Source of the DNA: Mastigamoeba balamuthi
Lineage: Eukaryota; Evosea; Mastigamoebida; Mastigamoebidae
Reading direction: 5' to 3'
Assembly (NCBI GenBank): GCA_902651635.1
Contig: CACRSC010000001.1
Coordinates: 614,777-678,776 of the forward strand
Length of the DNA: 64,000 bases
The notes beneath the pieces were generated by a model, which was not told the origin of the DNA, searched no databases, and saw only the letters and a program-made list of their open reading frames with translations. A program made the translations under genes and the position numbers. Shown in pieces: positions 22,001 to 34,000 of this stretch (positions are counted from its first letter, which is position 1; every line of letters starts with the position of its first letter).

Positions 22001-23204
22001 TCCCTCTCTCTGAATTACTTACCATATATATAAAATGGAATTCAATTAACCAATCATTGTTTTTGGTGTAAGCTTGTGAGAGAGGGAGCAGCTTCAATCT
22101 GAAGGAAGAGTCTGTTCATAATGAACAGAAAGGGAAATTCAGTGTGTGGCATGGGACCCTGCTACTGCAGGAGCAGGTGCAGGAGCAGCTGCAGCAGCAC
22201 CAGTCTCGGTATCATGCATGGTCTTGTCCATCAGATCCATGGCATCAAGAACAGCCTGAGAGCTGGTGTGGGTCGTGCTGTGTCTGGGTCTCTTGGCCCT
22301 TGTCATGCATAGGGACTCAGCACAGGCTGAGCTCGTCCTGCCCCTCCTGTGTTTATTATTAGTCATCACAATGGAAAGAAAGGAGAAACTCATGACTCAT
22401 TGAAGTGCTGGTTCTGCCAGATGGCCTGAATGTGCTTGCAGACCCCCTTGCGAATTGTGAGGTTCTCTGTGAAGAACGTGATGAACTCATGAGGCCAGAC
22501 TGCCTGAATGATGTCACCAAAGTGCATCTGGACATTTGACCTGTTGATTGTTAGTGTTAGAATAACAATTGTAAAGAAAAAAATGCACTTCCACTCAGGG
22601 TGGTCCTTGAACAGTGAGGTGCAGTTGGCCCTTGTTCACTGCTCTATCTGTGTAACAATGGGTGCAGCCATTATCACAGACAGAGCACTGATGAAGAAAG
22701 GACCACTCTTGGGAGGAAGGTTGCCCAATCCAGGGACTGTTCATAATGTGCTGCTGCTTCTCTGCCACTGCACGTTCCTCTCCTGCTGCTGCATCATTGT
22801 GCACCCTGGCGGACACCCCTCTGTACTGTACTTCTCACTGCTGATCTGCTGCTTCTTATCACTGAAGAGATTGGGCTCGCTGGCTGACACATCACAAGCA
22901 GCACCCCCTATTTTTTCAGGGAAAAGTGTTAGAGGAAAAAAGAGTCACAGAGTTCTACATATATACCTTCCATCACAGACATTACCTCAGGTTTAAGGAC
23001 AGGTGGTGGCAGGATAATGATAATGATAGGTCCCGGTGCAGCCCTTGTTCCTCTGTTTCTTGTTCTTCTTCTTCTTGCTCTCTGCCACACAAGAGCTGGT
23101 GCTCTGGGCTTTCAGCTTGGGGCGGCTCGTTTTGCAAAGAAAAAAAGCACACAAATACATCATATGGATTACTGTTAGTGCAGGAGAAATCGTTAATATA
23201 GTTC

Positions 23205-23350
23205 CTCTACAGTGCATAGTGGAGGGTCTGCTATACACTGTAGTGGAAGTAGCAATGTAGTGGTGCATAGCAGAGTGCACTATAGTGCGTTCTGCAACAT
23301 GCCACTACACAAATAGTACCACTACAGTGTGCAGAGGGTCTGCTACTCAT
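23205..23350. repeat. CTAC/GTAG satellite-like repeats, internal block
   Basis: Same words as at 21720-22000 (GCATAGTGGAGGGTCTGCTA, then CACTACA). Confidence 0.6.
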
Positions 23351-24739
23351 GCATGTCATACTACAACATTAGATTTCCATTGAAGGTTTATATCATCTTA
23401 CACAAATTCTTTGCATGTGGGTTCATGGAGGACTCTGCACCTCCAGGTGCCATACCTGCTGTCCATGCCACAGCAGCAGCAGCAGCACCAGGACCAATGG
23501 AATCCAGCCACCACTACCTCGTCACCCACGGTCCACTGTGCTTATCTTTATCTTGTATTGCAGTCTCTTTACTGACACTGAGGTATACAGTGCCGAGCTT
23601 CTTTTGAAGGAGAACGAGGAGAAGCTGATTAGCTCCTTCATAACCTTCTCGTACAGGGCCGAAATGGCAGCCCTTCTGAGTGCTGGAGAGAGTTCGAGAG
23701 AGGAATCCAGCAATGACCCCAAGTGAGTTCTTTTGATGTTCCCCCACTAAAAATACCCACCAACAGAGAAGAACAGGGACACAGACCCCCATTCTATCTG
23801 CTGTAGCAGAACAGTAGCTATCAAACGAATCAGCCAGGTGGACCTCAGGTGGCAAGGGAGACAGCATGGTAAGTTAATTTGTTACGTGAATATCACACAT
23901 AATGATCAGGCCAGGGCCTGCTTTGCATGTGGCAAAGTAGATGAGTTATCTGTCCAGCAGCAACAGATATCATTGTTGTTGCTGAGACAGACTGGTTCAT
24001 CAAGAGGAAGCCATACAGGAACACTCTGTGCCACATAATAGGGTTCAACAACCCTGCTCAGTGCCACAACTGTGCACTGTGGTGTATTTCCTTTCAGAGT
24101 ATGACTCTTCTGTTGTTTATCGCTTATCATTGTGCTATAATATTATACAGGAATCACGAAGACAATAAACACGATCCAGAAGATGTTTGAAGAACAGTAT
24201 CAGAGCCGAATCACACTTATGATTGTCAGTGGGCACGGCAATATCAAGGTGTCTGCCCTCCAGTACAGCACCCCAGCAGGCAGTGTAGTGTGCACACAGT
24301 CCCATTCAGAAGGATTGCAGAGGTATTCCTTCCCATCATCTCCAAGGGCTTGCTTCTGTCTTCCTGTGGATCGATGGAGGACCCCAAGATATACGATGGG
24401 GTTTACACAGGAAGTGCGTGGCTGGCTGGGCACAGCAATGTCAAGGTCAGGAGATCAGGTGCACTGGAGGAGATCAGCCTCATCAGTGCCACGATAGGCA
24501 CAACAAGTCCAGCATTCCCCCCAGGAAGAGTCAGCAGGCAGCGCCTTCCCCCTGGAATTGCCTCTGTTCTTGGAGAGCATCTCCAGCTGTGCACTTTCGC
24601 CTTGCAGAGTACTGGCCGTATGCATCCAGGTTCCATAAAGCTATGGATTGCATGTGTTCCTCGATGCTGTCTTTGCAATGACACCCTGTATGAACTACAG
24701 TGTCTGGGCACAAACAACTGGCAGTGGTTCAAACCTGTT

Positions 24740-25326
24740 TATGTTATCGGAAAAGTGGCAAGGAAGGTGGTTGTAGTATAAGGGCCTGTAAGGGCCATAC
24801 TCTGGATGTCTTCTTCTCTCTGTGCCACCATCCTCTGCTTTTCTGAACAGATTTTCTGCAGTTACTCGAGCTGTTTCTTTTCCATGATGTCCAGCAGCAC
24901 CTTCCACCACTTGACTGGGATGGTTCCACTTGTCAGCAGTGAGTGCACTGTCCCTGTGAGGCACATATATTCCAGCTACTTATCTGTGACCAGTCCCCAC
25001 AGCAGCATCTGGGCCACAGCAGCAAAGTTGAAGTATTCATAGCACCTTTACAACTCAAAAGCCGTGACTGGCCTGGGGGCCATGCTGCTTCTGAGCTTCT
25101 TCCTGAGGCACACAATTCTGTTGCCCAGAATTCTCCTTCCTGTCTCGTCCATGATGCTGCTGCTCTGCATCAAAGCTGCAAGGACTGGCTTCATGTCCCA
25201 TGACAGTTTATGCATCGGCTCTCTCGGCTGACACAGGAAGGGATTCTCTATGTAGAAGAACGTGGGATTGCAGATAGCTGTCATGATCAGAGTGACTTCA
25301 TAGAGGGCAGCTTGTGCAGCCACCAT
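24740..25326 (-). pseudogene. Decayed coding trace, minus strand
   Basis: Reading leftward from 25326, an open frame (ALYEVTLIMTAICN ... PVTAFEL) is followed after short gaps by protein-like blocks NFAAVAQMLLWGLVTDK and TIPVKWWKVLLDIMEKKQLE. Each of these is followed by a TAG or TAA stop at a place where C-to-T change from CAG or CAA would explain it. No family is recognised. The frame joins between blocks are not proven. Confidence 0.35.
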
Positions 25327-25443
25327 AGTATGGGCCTTTGCTAAACGGTACAGCAGCCCCTGGAAGCCCTGCCTCTGGCCACACCCCCAGGGCCCATAGC
25401 TTCTTAGCTGTACATCCCATGGGAAGTCCTTGCGCTGTGGAAG

Positions 25444-26013
25444 TTGGAGGGCATGATAACCGATGCCCAGATAGACCTGGTTGTGGCCCAGAGTGTGGCC
25501 TCCATCAATGAAAAGAAGAGAGCCTCAGTCACAGTCTCGAACTACATCAAGCAGGAGTGCAGTGAAGTAATACCACAGGTGGGGCTGGCTGTGGGGAAGA
25601 AGCTGCACAGCAAGTATCCCCTACACAGTATCATTGGCTGGCTTCACATCGTGCTGAACATAGCATGCATAGCAGAGACCATTGTGGTCAGGGCTCCAGA
25701 GGAGGTAGAGGAGACCAAGGCAGACATAGTGAATGAGAACTTCTTCAGTGTGGGATTTCAGGCAGTGTGTGCAAAGGCAGGTGCACTGCACAAATCCCTG
25801 GGGCGTGAAGGAGAGCCTATAGTCATTGCTCTGCAGGAGTACCAGGGCAAGGCCCATGTTCGCAAGGGAAGTGAAGAGTCGTGGCTCATCAAGATCCTGA
25901 ACATGACACGGAATTGTGCAGGGCTTCCCATGACCCAGCTGTTGGTGAAGAGCTGTGTGGACTGTCAAATGATATGCATGATGCCAGAGCTGATATTCTG
26001 CCAGAGTTCCTGA
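25444..26013 (+). pseudogene. Unidentified open frame in the CpG-poor island
   Basis: A frame of 189 codons with protein-like composition (VTVSNYIKQECSEVIPQ, then GREGEPIVIALQEYQGKAH). It continues open upstream of its first ATG and has no recognisable domain. It sits among other fragments on both strands. It may be one exon of a host gene or a remnant of an inserted element; I cannot decide. Confidence 0.3.
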
Positions 26014-26068
26014 TTCTGTCACGAATTGGTGTTAGAATGCTGTGTGGAGAACGTGAAATGTGTTGGGA

Positions 26069-26653
26069 TTATGCATTTGTGGTATCCCAGCAAGCAGACA
26101 CGATGAAGCAGTGCAAGAACATGTATGTAAAATCCCAGAAGAAAGAGAGTCTGACAGGCCATGCACAGATTACCTGAGCAGTCGTAAGGACTTCTCTGAC
26201 CTGAAGCTGAGTGGGTGGAAGCCAAGAGACATTGTGCCATCCAGAAGGTTGATATTTCAGCACTGGCCCCAGATAGTCTTCAGACCCTGGATGTTCTAGG
26301 GCCTGATTGTACCTCTTCTCTATGCTGCTCTCTGCCTCTTGCAGCTCTGCCCTTCTCTCCTGGTACTCTCTCAGTGTCTGCACACTGGTCTGGGGTGCTG
26401 TCACATAGTTGTGCTTCGGCTTTATTGAGCACACATGCCTGATAAGGCTCAGCTTCTCCTTCTGTAGTGACAAGCCGTCCTCTCCCTCTTTCACCTTGCT
26501 GTTCTCTGATAAGCTGTCCAAGCTTCCCTTCTGTTCGACCTGGCTACCTAGGCACAAGGCAGCTGTCCTCTGCCTGTTTTCTGCTGTTTTCCCATAACAA
26601 CCCTTATCTCCTTCCAGCTGTGGTGCTGCCTCTTCATGAGCAGTCCTCGGCAT
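26069..26653 (-). pseudogene. Unidentified open frame in the CpG-poor island
   Basis: A 194-codon minus-strand frame with helix-like, charged composition (TLREYQERRAELQEAESSI, then EDYLGPVLKYQPSG). No domain is recognised. It lies back to back with the plus-strand frame at 25444-26013. Confidence 0.3.
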
Positions 26654-27184
26654 CCCTCATCCAGCATGCCCTTCATTGCTGCCTCGGCCACTATGGCAGC
26701 AAACTGCCTGGACTGGCTGATGTGGCTTTACTCTCTCTTTGCTGCTCTCATAAGTGTTAATAATGTGAATTGAATAGTGTTCTTCATAAATTAACTGTAC
26801 TGTCCACAACAACAAACTGGCATTTGTTCTTTGCTGCTTTGGTCTGGCTTCAGGCAGCTGCCCTGTTTGCAACGAACAGAGTAGACCATCTGCCTGATGT
26901 TGCGTTTCATTTCTTGGGGTGATGGTGACTGTCCATGTGCCCAGCCCTCTGCAGGTGATTCTGTGATGTGTAGTACCTGTTACATGCACTGCAGCAGTAT
27001 GTATGCCTTATGCTCCCAGGCAACATCTCTCTGATATTAGCTGAATGTCATCTGTGCACAAGGCTCATCTGCTGTGGATTCCTGAGAACCTGCTTCTCTC
27101 TGCATTGCTGCTCACCTGTCTGTCCAGCTAGCACAGCACACAAATGATGTAAACTCAAAAACAATCTGCCACTGAATCATATTG

Positions 27185-27560
27185 ACTTCCGCTACATGCC
27201 ACCATGCAGCCTCTGCTATACACTGTTGCAACTCAGCCTTTCACTACACACTGCTACACATGGGTTCACTATGCATAGCAATACCAATCCTCCATTACAT
27301 GACACTACATGTGGGTCTGCTACATCTCACTACACAGTTCCTCTGCTACGTGCTGCTACATGTGGATCTGCTACATACCACTATACAGTTCCTCCACTAC
27401 ATGCTACTACATGTGGGTCTGCTATGTACCACTACACACATGCTTCACTACATGTCACTACACATCTTCTGCTACATGCCACTATGCATTTCTGCTTCAG
27501 CTACAGTGTGTAGCAGAGGTCTGTGTAGTAGCATGTAGTGCAGATGCTTCTGCTATGGAA
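27185..27560. repeat. CTAC/GTAG satellite with 51-bp tandem units
   Basis: Units beginning ACTACATGTGGGTCTGC or close variants start at 27304, 27355 and 27406, exactly 51 bp apart, with degenerate units on both sides. Since 51 is a multiple of three, all three plus frames show a 17-residue periodicity. Confidence 0.8.
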
Positions 27561-28018
27561 TGTTAATGTGAATTACATGATGTGCTGATGGTAGTAGAAA
27601 AAGGAAAGATGGCTGATGGCCTTTATAAGAAATGAATGTGAAGTCCTTATCCTCTCTGTTCAACCAAGCAGGTGTAGTAGCCAGGAGATCTGGTCCACAA
27701 ATACAACTAGGCTAAGTGAAGAGCATCATCTAACAGAGCCTAAATACATTATATTTTAATCATAGGTTCTGAGAAAAATGCAGCTTATCTATCTGTCACA
27801 GTTCATAAACCTCTCTCTGTGATCCTCTTATTCTTATTCATTTTATTCATCTTCTTTTTTCGCCTTTATTTTTCGGGAATGTCTCTTAAAGATTGAAAAA
27901 AGCAGGTTCAGAGAAAGTGAAAGGTGTAAGTCTGTTTTTATTGAAAGCCTTTACAGACACAATGCCAGTAAAGAATGGTAGGTGATCATTATTTAATTTG
28001 TATTTAAATTGATCTGAT

Positions 28019-31000
28019 TTATATTTGGATCTGCAGTTTCCCGAGAATGCTAAGAATCTCTGAGAAGGATGGCCTGTCATCTGTACCCTTCGTCCAGGTT
28101 CTTTGCATTAGTAAGATGTACTCAGGGGAATATTCCTTGCAGCCATTCATCACCACAGGTCTCTGGCCAGTTAGTATGTGAGGAATAAGAGACATTATGG
28201 GAACGTCTCTAAATGGGCTGTTTCGAGTCATAACCTCATACATAACCATTCCAAATGCATATACATCACTCTTCTCTGAGTAATGACCCAATACCAAAAT
28301 CTCTGGTGCCATCCATGCAACAGTTCCGCATACAGTCATTGTCTTCTTTGCAGTTTTAATTGATGAGAGGCCAAAATCTAAGGCAGAGTAGCCAAGGTCA
28401 ATATTGGGAATTTTCATACAGGGCAGGGCCTACCTGTAATTTTCGCATTCATCTTGGAGTTCACAAGAATGTTAGCTGCCTTAAGATCACGATGTATAAT
28501 TCCTGATGAATGAATATAACTTATTGTGCATTATGTATTAGTTCTTAGTCTAGTATATATGCATACATCATTCCCTTGCAGGAATCGATGAGAAGTTCTA
28601 CTGCTGTTTTCGTTTCCAACTCCTTTTCCTCAACTAGATTCTTAAGACTTCCCTCCATCCACTCAGTGACCCTATAAACAATTATTGGTATGTCTTGGAA
28701 CTGTCTTACAGAAACATGTTTCCGGGGTCAAGACAGGCACCCATCTGCCAGTTATCATATTGAGAATGATGTTATTATGACTTGTCTTACGAAAAGAACA
28801 ATTGAAGGATGCCGAAGACTGGACAGCAGAGCTATCTCCTTTATCTGTCTTTGAAGTTCCATCATTGCAGCTTGGTCAAATTTCTGCTGATAGAACATCT
28901 TCACTGCAACAATGTCTCCCTTAAACTCGCTGCACTTAGTGTAAGAAAAGGAACTTTGAAAAGACGTGCCCTCTGTGAACTGAACCAAAGTTACCTCGAC
29001 CAACTGGGGTCTTTTCGATTACTACCTCTGAAGCATTGATACACCAGCTTGGTTTGTTCTTTGATTGAACAGAAAATTTGGAGAGCAATTCCTGGAAATT
29101 GAGAGAGTTATGATCAGATTGCTCTGATGGGCTTGCGGCTTTCTTCACACTTTCTGCATCATATTGCCTGTTCAGATCACTGAGAATTGCCTCGTGAATA
29201 ATCTCTTCCTCAGTAATATCCTGAAGTTTGAAGATGCCCTTCGCATTGATTGAAGGCAGATTATTGAGCTCTTGCGCTTTCCCAGCAGAGAGTTCCTTCT
29301 GGATTTCTGTTGCAGCTGAGTTACTTATCAATATTTGACCTCCTTGGGCAAGAGTAGCAATCTGAGCAGCTTTGTCGACAGTTGGACCGAAATAATTAAC
29401 AGCTGTTCCACTGACCTCAGCATTAACTCTTCCGAAATGAATTCCCATTCGCACTCGGACTCCACGGAATGATACCGTGTTGCCTCTTATAATCTCCACG
29501 CAGCATTTCTGTGTTAGAAGCAACTGATCCCACTTGGCATCCAACAGTTGATACTGCGAATCCATGCAGAAGAGGAGTGCATCAAGTGGTGACTCGAATG
29601 CCAGCATAAAGGCATCACCTGAAATGAGGTTATTGACAATATTCAAGAATAATGGGTACCCTCAGTTCTAACTTCATATCCCTTGTGGCTTCTGAAGCAT
29701 GCCCGAATTATCTCGTTGTGTAGCTTCAGCGTGGACTTCATTACCAGGGGGTTCCATTCCCAGAGAGATGATGATCCTTGTATATCCGTAAACACCAAAG
29801 CAATCTCTTCCTTAGGGGCATTCACTTGAACAATTTCTTCGCTTTTCTGAGAAATAGTGAGTATAATCTTCCTCTTATGAATTGCACGATTTCTGTTGCG
29901 AGGTATGAGCTCAACGAGGCAATTGTGGTATTAATTATGCTGAAGTCAGGTCTCGATCTTTCAACTGAATCAGTCTCCAATACTAAGAACTATTGTACCC
30001 TGGTAATTCGGACCAGCCTTCAGTGATGAGTTCTTCGATCGGTTTATGAATTCCCTTATTCGTAATTGTTGGGCGAAGACCGTGATTCATCACCTGTAAT
30101 GCCACTGTGTGTGGATTAAAGTCATTGTATGGAATTTCCCTCGTCATTAACTCCCACGCAACAATCGCGAATGCTGCCTCTTTGTGAGACGGATATGCAT
30201 TTTGATCGTACAATAGATGTCGCTCTTAGTTGTGAAGTCAGCCCCTTTGAGAACCTCAGGGGCAGTCCAAAAAACTGTTCCGATCACAGCAGAACCTTGT
30301 CCAAAATGAGCAGAACCCTTGTGGGAGAACATAGTCAGCCCGAAATCACTAACCTTGGCCTGCATATTCGAATCCAACTGAGGGAAATACTGTGTCAGTC
30401 GACTGAAACAGATGAGATGCACAAGAATGTTGTTGCTTTTCAGGTCTCGGTGTAGTATTGGTGGGTCGTTCTGGTGCAGGTACCCCATTCCATGTCCGAT
30501 GTCACTGAGAATGGATAGCTTGAGCTTCAGGGGAATTCGCACTGTGTCATTGGCAAGTAACTCCATGAGGCTTCCAGTTGGCATGTACTCTATTTTTAGT
30601 GTCAGACAGACCTCTGCAGGTAGGTGAGAATAACCTGTAACAATGACGAAGTTGTTGACGCTCTTGGCGTGGCACATGAACAGCAGAATATTTGGATGTC
30701 TCAGAGCTCGCATCACAGCTACCTCCTTCTCGAACAGTTCAATATCATCTGCCGTCACACTCTTCATGTAGAGAACTTTGGCTGCAACCTCTGTGTGACG
30801 AAATAGCGCCTTGTACACAGCCCCGCAGCTGCCCTGACCGATAAGTTCGCCCATAAGTATTTCAGATGTGTCCACCTCATCATAGTACTTCAGCCTCTTC
30901 TGCTTGCGGATCCAAGTTGCAAGGAGGGCAAATGCGGCAATTGTAAGTATTGCTGCAGCACCTCCTCCACCGACAGCGCCCCCTATTATGGAATGACTGG

Positions 31001-34000
31001 CTCTCGATCTAGCCACTGCACTTGGAGTCGGGCAGGCTCCCATGTAGCAACCACTGCTGTCCCCTGAGCACCACGTGCAGTTGAGCAAATTGATGCAGGT
31101 CTCCTCCTCCACTACTTGAGCACACGAGCACTGAGTCTTGGGGACGCAGTACAGGCCACACCAATCGCATCCAATTGGCGATGTGTTGCACTCAGCAGAA
31201 GAGAGTATCCATGGGCAGCTTGAGACACAGGGAGTTGATGAGTTCGAGTCGTGATCCACCGATCCGGTGGAGCAAGAAAATAGTGTGCACGGGCCCGCTG
31301 TGCCCTGGGGTTGGTAGCCTCCCGGTCCGCACATCTCGCACGGTGTCGCAGGGTTTCTATCCCCATCCGTCATTCCTGCGGGACAGTCTAATAAGTCGCA
31401 GGTGCCAATCGAACCACGTGGCGCATAGGAGCCGGCACTGCAGTTGATGCACAGTGTATCTGGTCGACTGTGGTGGTCCGTTGTTCCGGCTGAACACTGA
31501 TGGCTGATGCATGAGCCTGTTGATCCTCTTGTCACTTCAGTGCCCGGAGAGCATGGAATACATTGAGTTGTGGAGTTCCAATCATCATCAGTAGTGCCTT
31601 CGGTGCATTCAAGAGACGCGCATGTTCCAATAGCCGTATGAGGCACAAAGTGACCCGGGCCGCAGAAGACGCAGGGAGTTGATGCATTAGAGTCATTGTC
31701 GGTGGTTCCCGAAGGGCATTGATAGGCTTGACAGCTTCCAGTGGAGCCGGCTGGTGAGTAATGCGCAGAGTTGCATTGAATGCATGCCGTTGTGGGGTCT
31801 GAGTCATTATCTGATGTACCCGGAGGGCACAGTGCCATGGCACATGGACCATATGCACCTGCCGGCGAGTAGTGGCCAGGGCCGCACACAGCACATGGGG
31901 TTGACACAATCGAGTCAATATCCTGTGTTCCCTTTCTGCAAGCGAAATTCCAACAGCTACCTGAAACTCCTGCGTGGTCGAAGTAATGGCCAGGCCCACA
32001 TTCGACACAGCTTGTTGAGGAGTTCTCATCGGTGTCAGATGAGCCGAAAGGGCATTCGATACAAACCCCGATGCTCCCTGCCGGCATGTAATGCCCTTTC
32101 TGGCACTGCACACACATGGTTGAGCTGTCGGCATCAATGTCGACCGTTCCTGGTAGGCACTCCATTGCATGGCAACTGGTTGTATTGCTTCCTGAGGGCA
32201 CGTAGTGCCCTGGTCCGCAAAACACGCGATAGACTCCATAGATATCTTCAGCAGAGAGTGCTCTGTTGTATACACGGAGGTCGTCCAGCAGTCCCTCGAA
32301 GCAAAGACCGCCTGCCGATTTACCAAATGTAAGAGTTGGTTGGTCCTGTACATACACAGGAGATGACCCACGTGCAGATAGAGCACCATTCGCATACACG
32401 GCCATTGCCACACCATCGAAAACCACGCTAATGTGGACCCATGTATTGTTCTCGATGGAAGCGAGGAGGTCGATCGCGTTAGTGTTTTTGGAGTTGACAT
32501 ACAGCTTGCTATATTGGATAAAGAGCCACAGGGTGCCAGTGCTGCTCTCCGGGCCGAGATAAAGAACCCAACTCTTTGCTGAAGTCCACGGAGTAACAGG
32601 TCGAATCCACATTGTTACAGTGAACGGTTTGCTCCCGAAGACTCCGGCATCACCCAGAGCAGAGGACGAAAGTGACGTACATGTGGACCCCTGTGTTTGC
32701 TTGTTCGTCGTCGGGTCGGTTATCCAATGCTGCGAGAAATTGATTGCACTACTGCCATCAACGCTGCTGTCCCACGAGAGACCCGAGGGGAATATGCTCA
32801 GTGTAGCGTCCATTGTGTGGCCGGACGTGTCGGAGAGTCTCTGGGTCGTGTTTGCTCCTTCAAATGCCCAGCGGAGAATGAGCCCCTCCGATGTAGCGCG
32901 TCCGGCAAGGAGCTGTCCGCATTTTCCTTTTGTTGAACAATACAATCCACACCACTCACATGTACCCGTCGGAGCGGTGTTGCAGGAAAAGTCGTCTACG
33001 TTCACCAAACACTCGCTGATGCAGACAGTCGTGGGATCAGAGTCATGGTCGACAAACCCCGCTGAGCAGGCAAATGAGGAGCATGGGCCATAGGAGCCCA
33101 TTGGAACATATGTGCCCGGACGGCACAGGACACAGGACGAAGATGTGTCCGAGTCATTGTCTGTCGTCCCGAGAGGACAGGCGTATTTGGAGCATTCTCC
33201 ATACGATCCCCCCTGGTAGCTTGCTGGTGGAAGATAGGTTCCGGGGCCGCATACAGAACACGGGGTCGAGGGATCGAGGTCGGTGTCAGACGTCCCCGCA
33301 GGGCAATTAGTGCACATGGATGATCCCCTGTAGGAGAACTGCCCTTTCTGGCACTTAACGCATTTGGTTGATGGGTCGAGATCATGATCGAATGAACCAG
33401 CTGCACATGAAGCAGATCCGCAAGACGGGGAGAAAATCACTACCGGAGCCATGTAGAGTCCTGTCTTTTCAGTGAGTTACTGCTCGTTAAATTTGATTTT
33501 GAGTACCTGACCGGGGGCAGACAGCTCTCCAGATGTCTGCAATTTCAGAGGCAGAAAGAGCCCTGTTATACAGCCGTACCTCGTCTACTGTTCCGATGTA
33601 GCACAAGTCGTCATTATTCAAGGAGAGGCCGATGGTTAAGGACAAGTTTGTTCCAAGGTCCAGTCCAACTATTGAGCCGCTGGACATCTTGTATCCGTTA
33701 TTATAGAGAGAGACTGTCTTTCCATCATAGGTCACTGCGATGTGCATCCAGTCTGTGAGAATTGAGCTCGAGATTTGAAGAGGTGTCTGCAGGCCCGTCA
33801 CGTATAGCAATTTGTGTTTCACGGTCCAGCTAATTCCTGATGGAGCACGGGAATGTGGCTGACCTAGGAAGCTCACCCATGTCATAACCGGGGTTTTTTC
33901 AACAATTGGTGGCTGTATCCACATTGACAATGTGTGAGAGGACTGGTTTCCGCTAATGTTGACCGAATCGAGTTTCGGAGAGACAAGATAAGGGCATTCG

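Larger units (their letters stand above)
20883..28018. other. CpG-depleted island with satellite repeats and decayed coding traces
   Basis: The first ~200 bases are the COG2 promoter side. From about 21100 to 27880 base use changes abruptly: the DNA is rich in TG/CA and almost free of CG. Between 21481 and 22140 I find one CG only. Short stretches look like old exons on both strands: minus 22394-22560 (FGDIIQAVWPHEF), plus 23561-23722 followed by GTGAGT, plus about 24152-24250 (SGHGNIKV), minus 24740-25326 with in-frame stops, plus 25444-26013 and minus 26069-26653. None matches a family I know. It could be a methylated, decaying insertion, or foreign DNA joined during assembly. Confidence 0.65.

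Noticed and set aside
27182-27538. 118-codon repeat protein in the satellite
   Set aside because: More than one plus frame shows the same periodicity because the DNA unit is 51 bp; this reflects the DNA repeat, not a gene.
20883-28018. A complete host gene running through the island
   Set aside because: Protein-like blocks occur on both strands with in-frame stops and no consistent exon chain; only fragments are reported.
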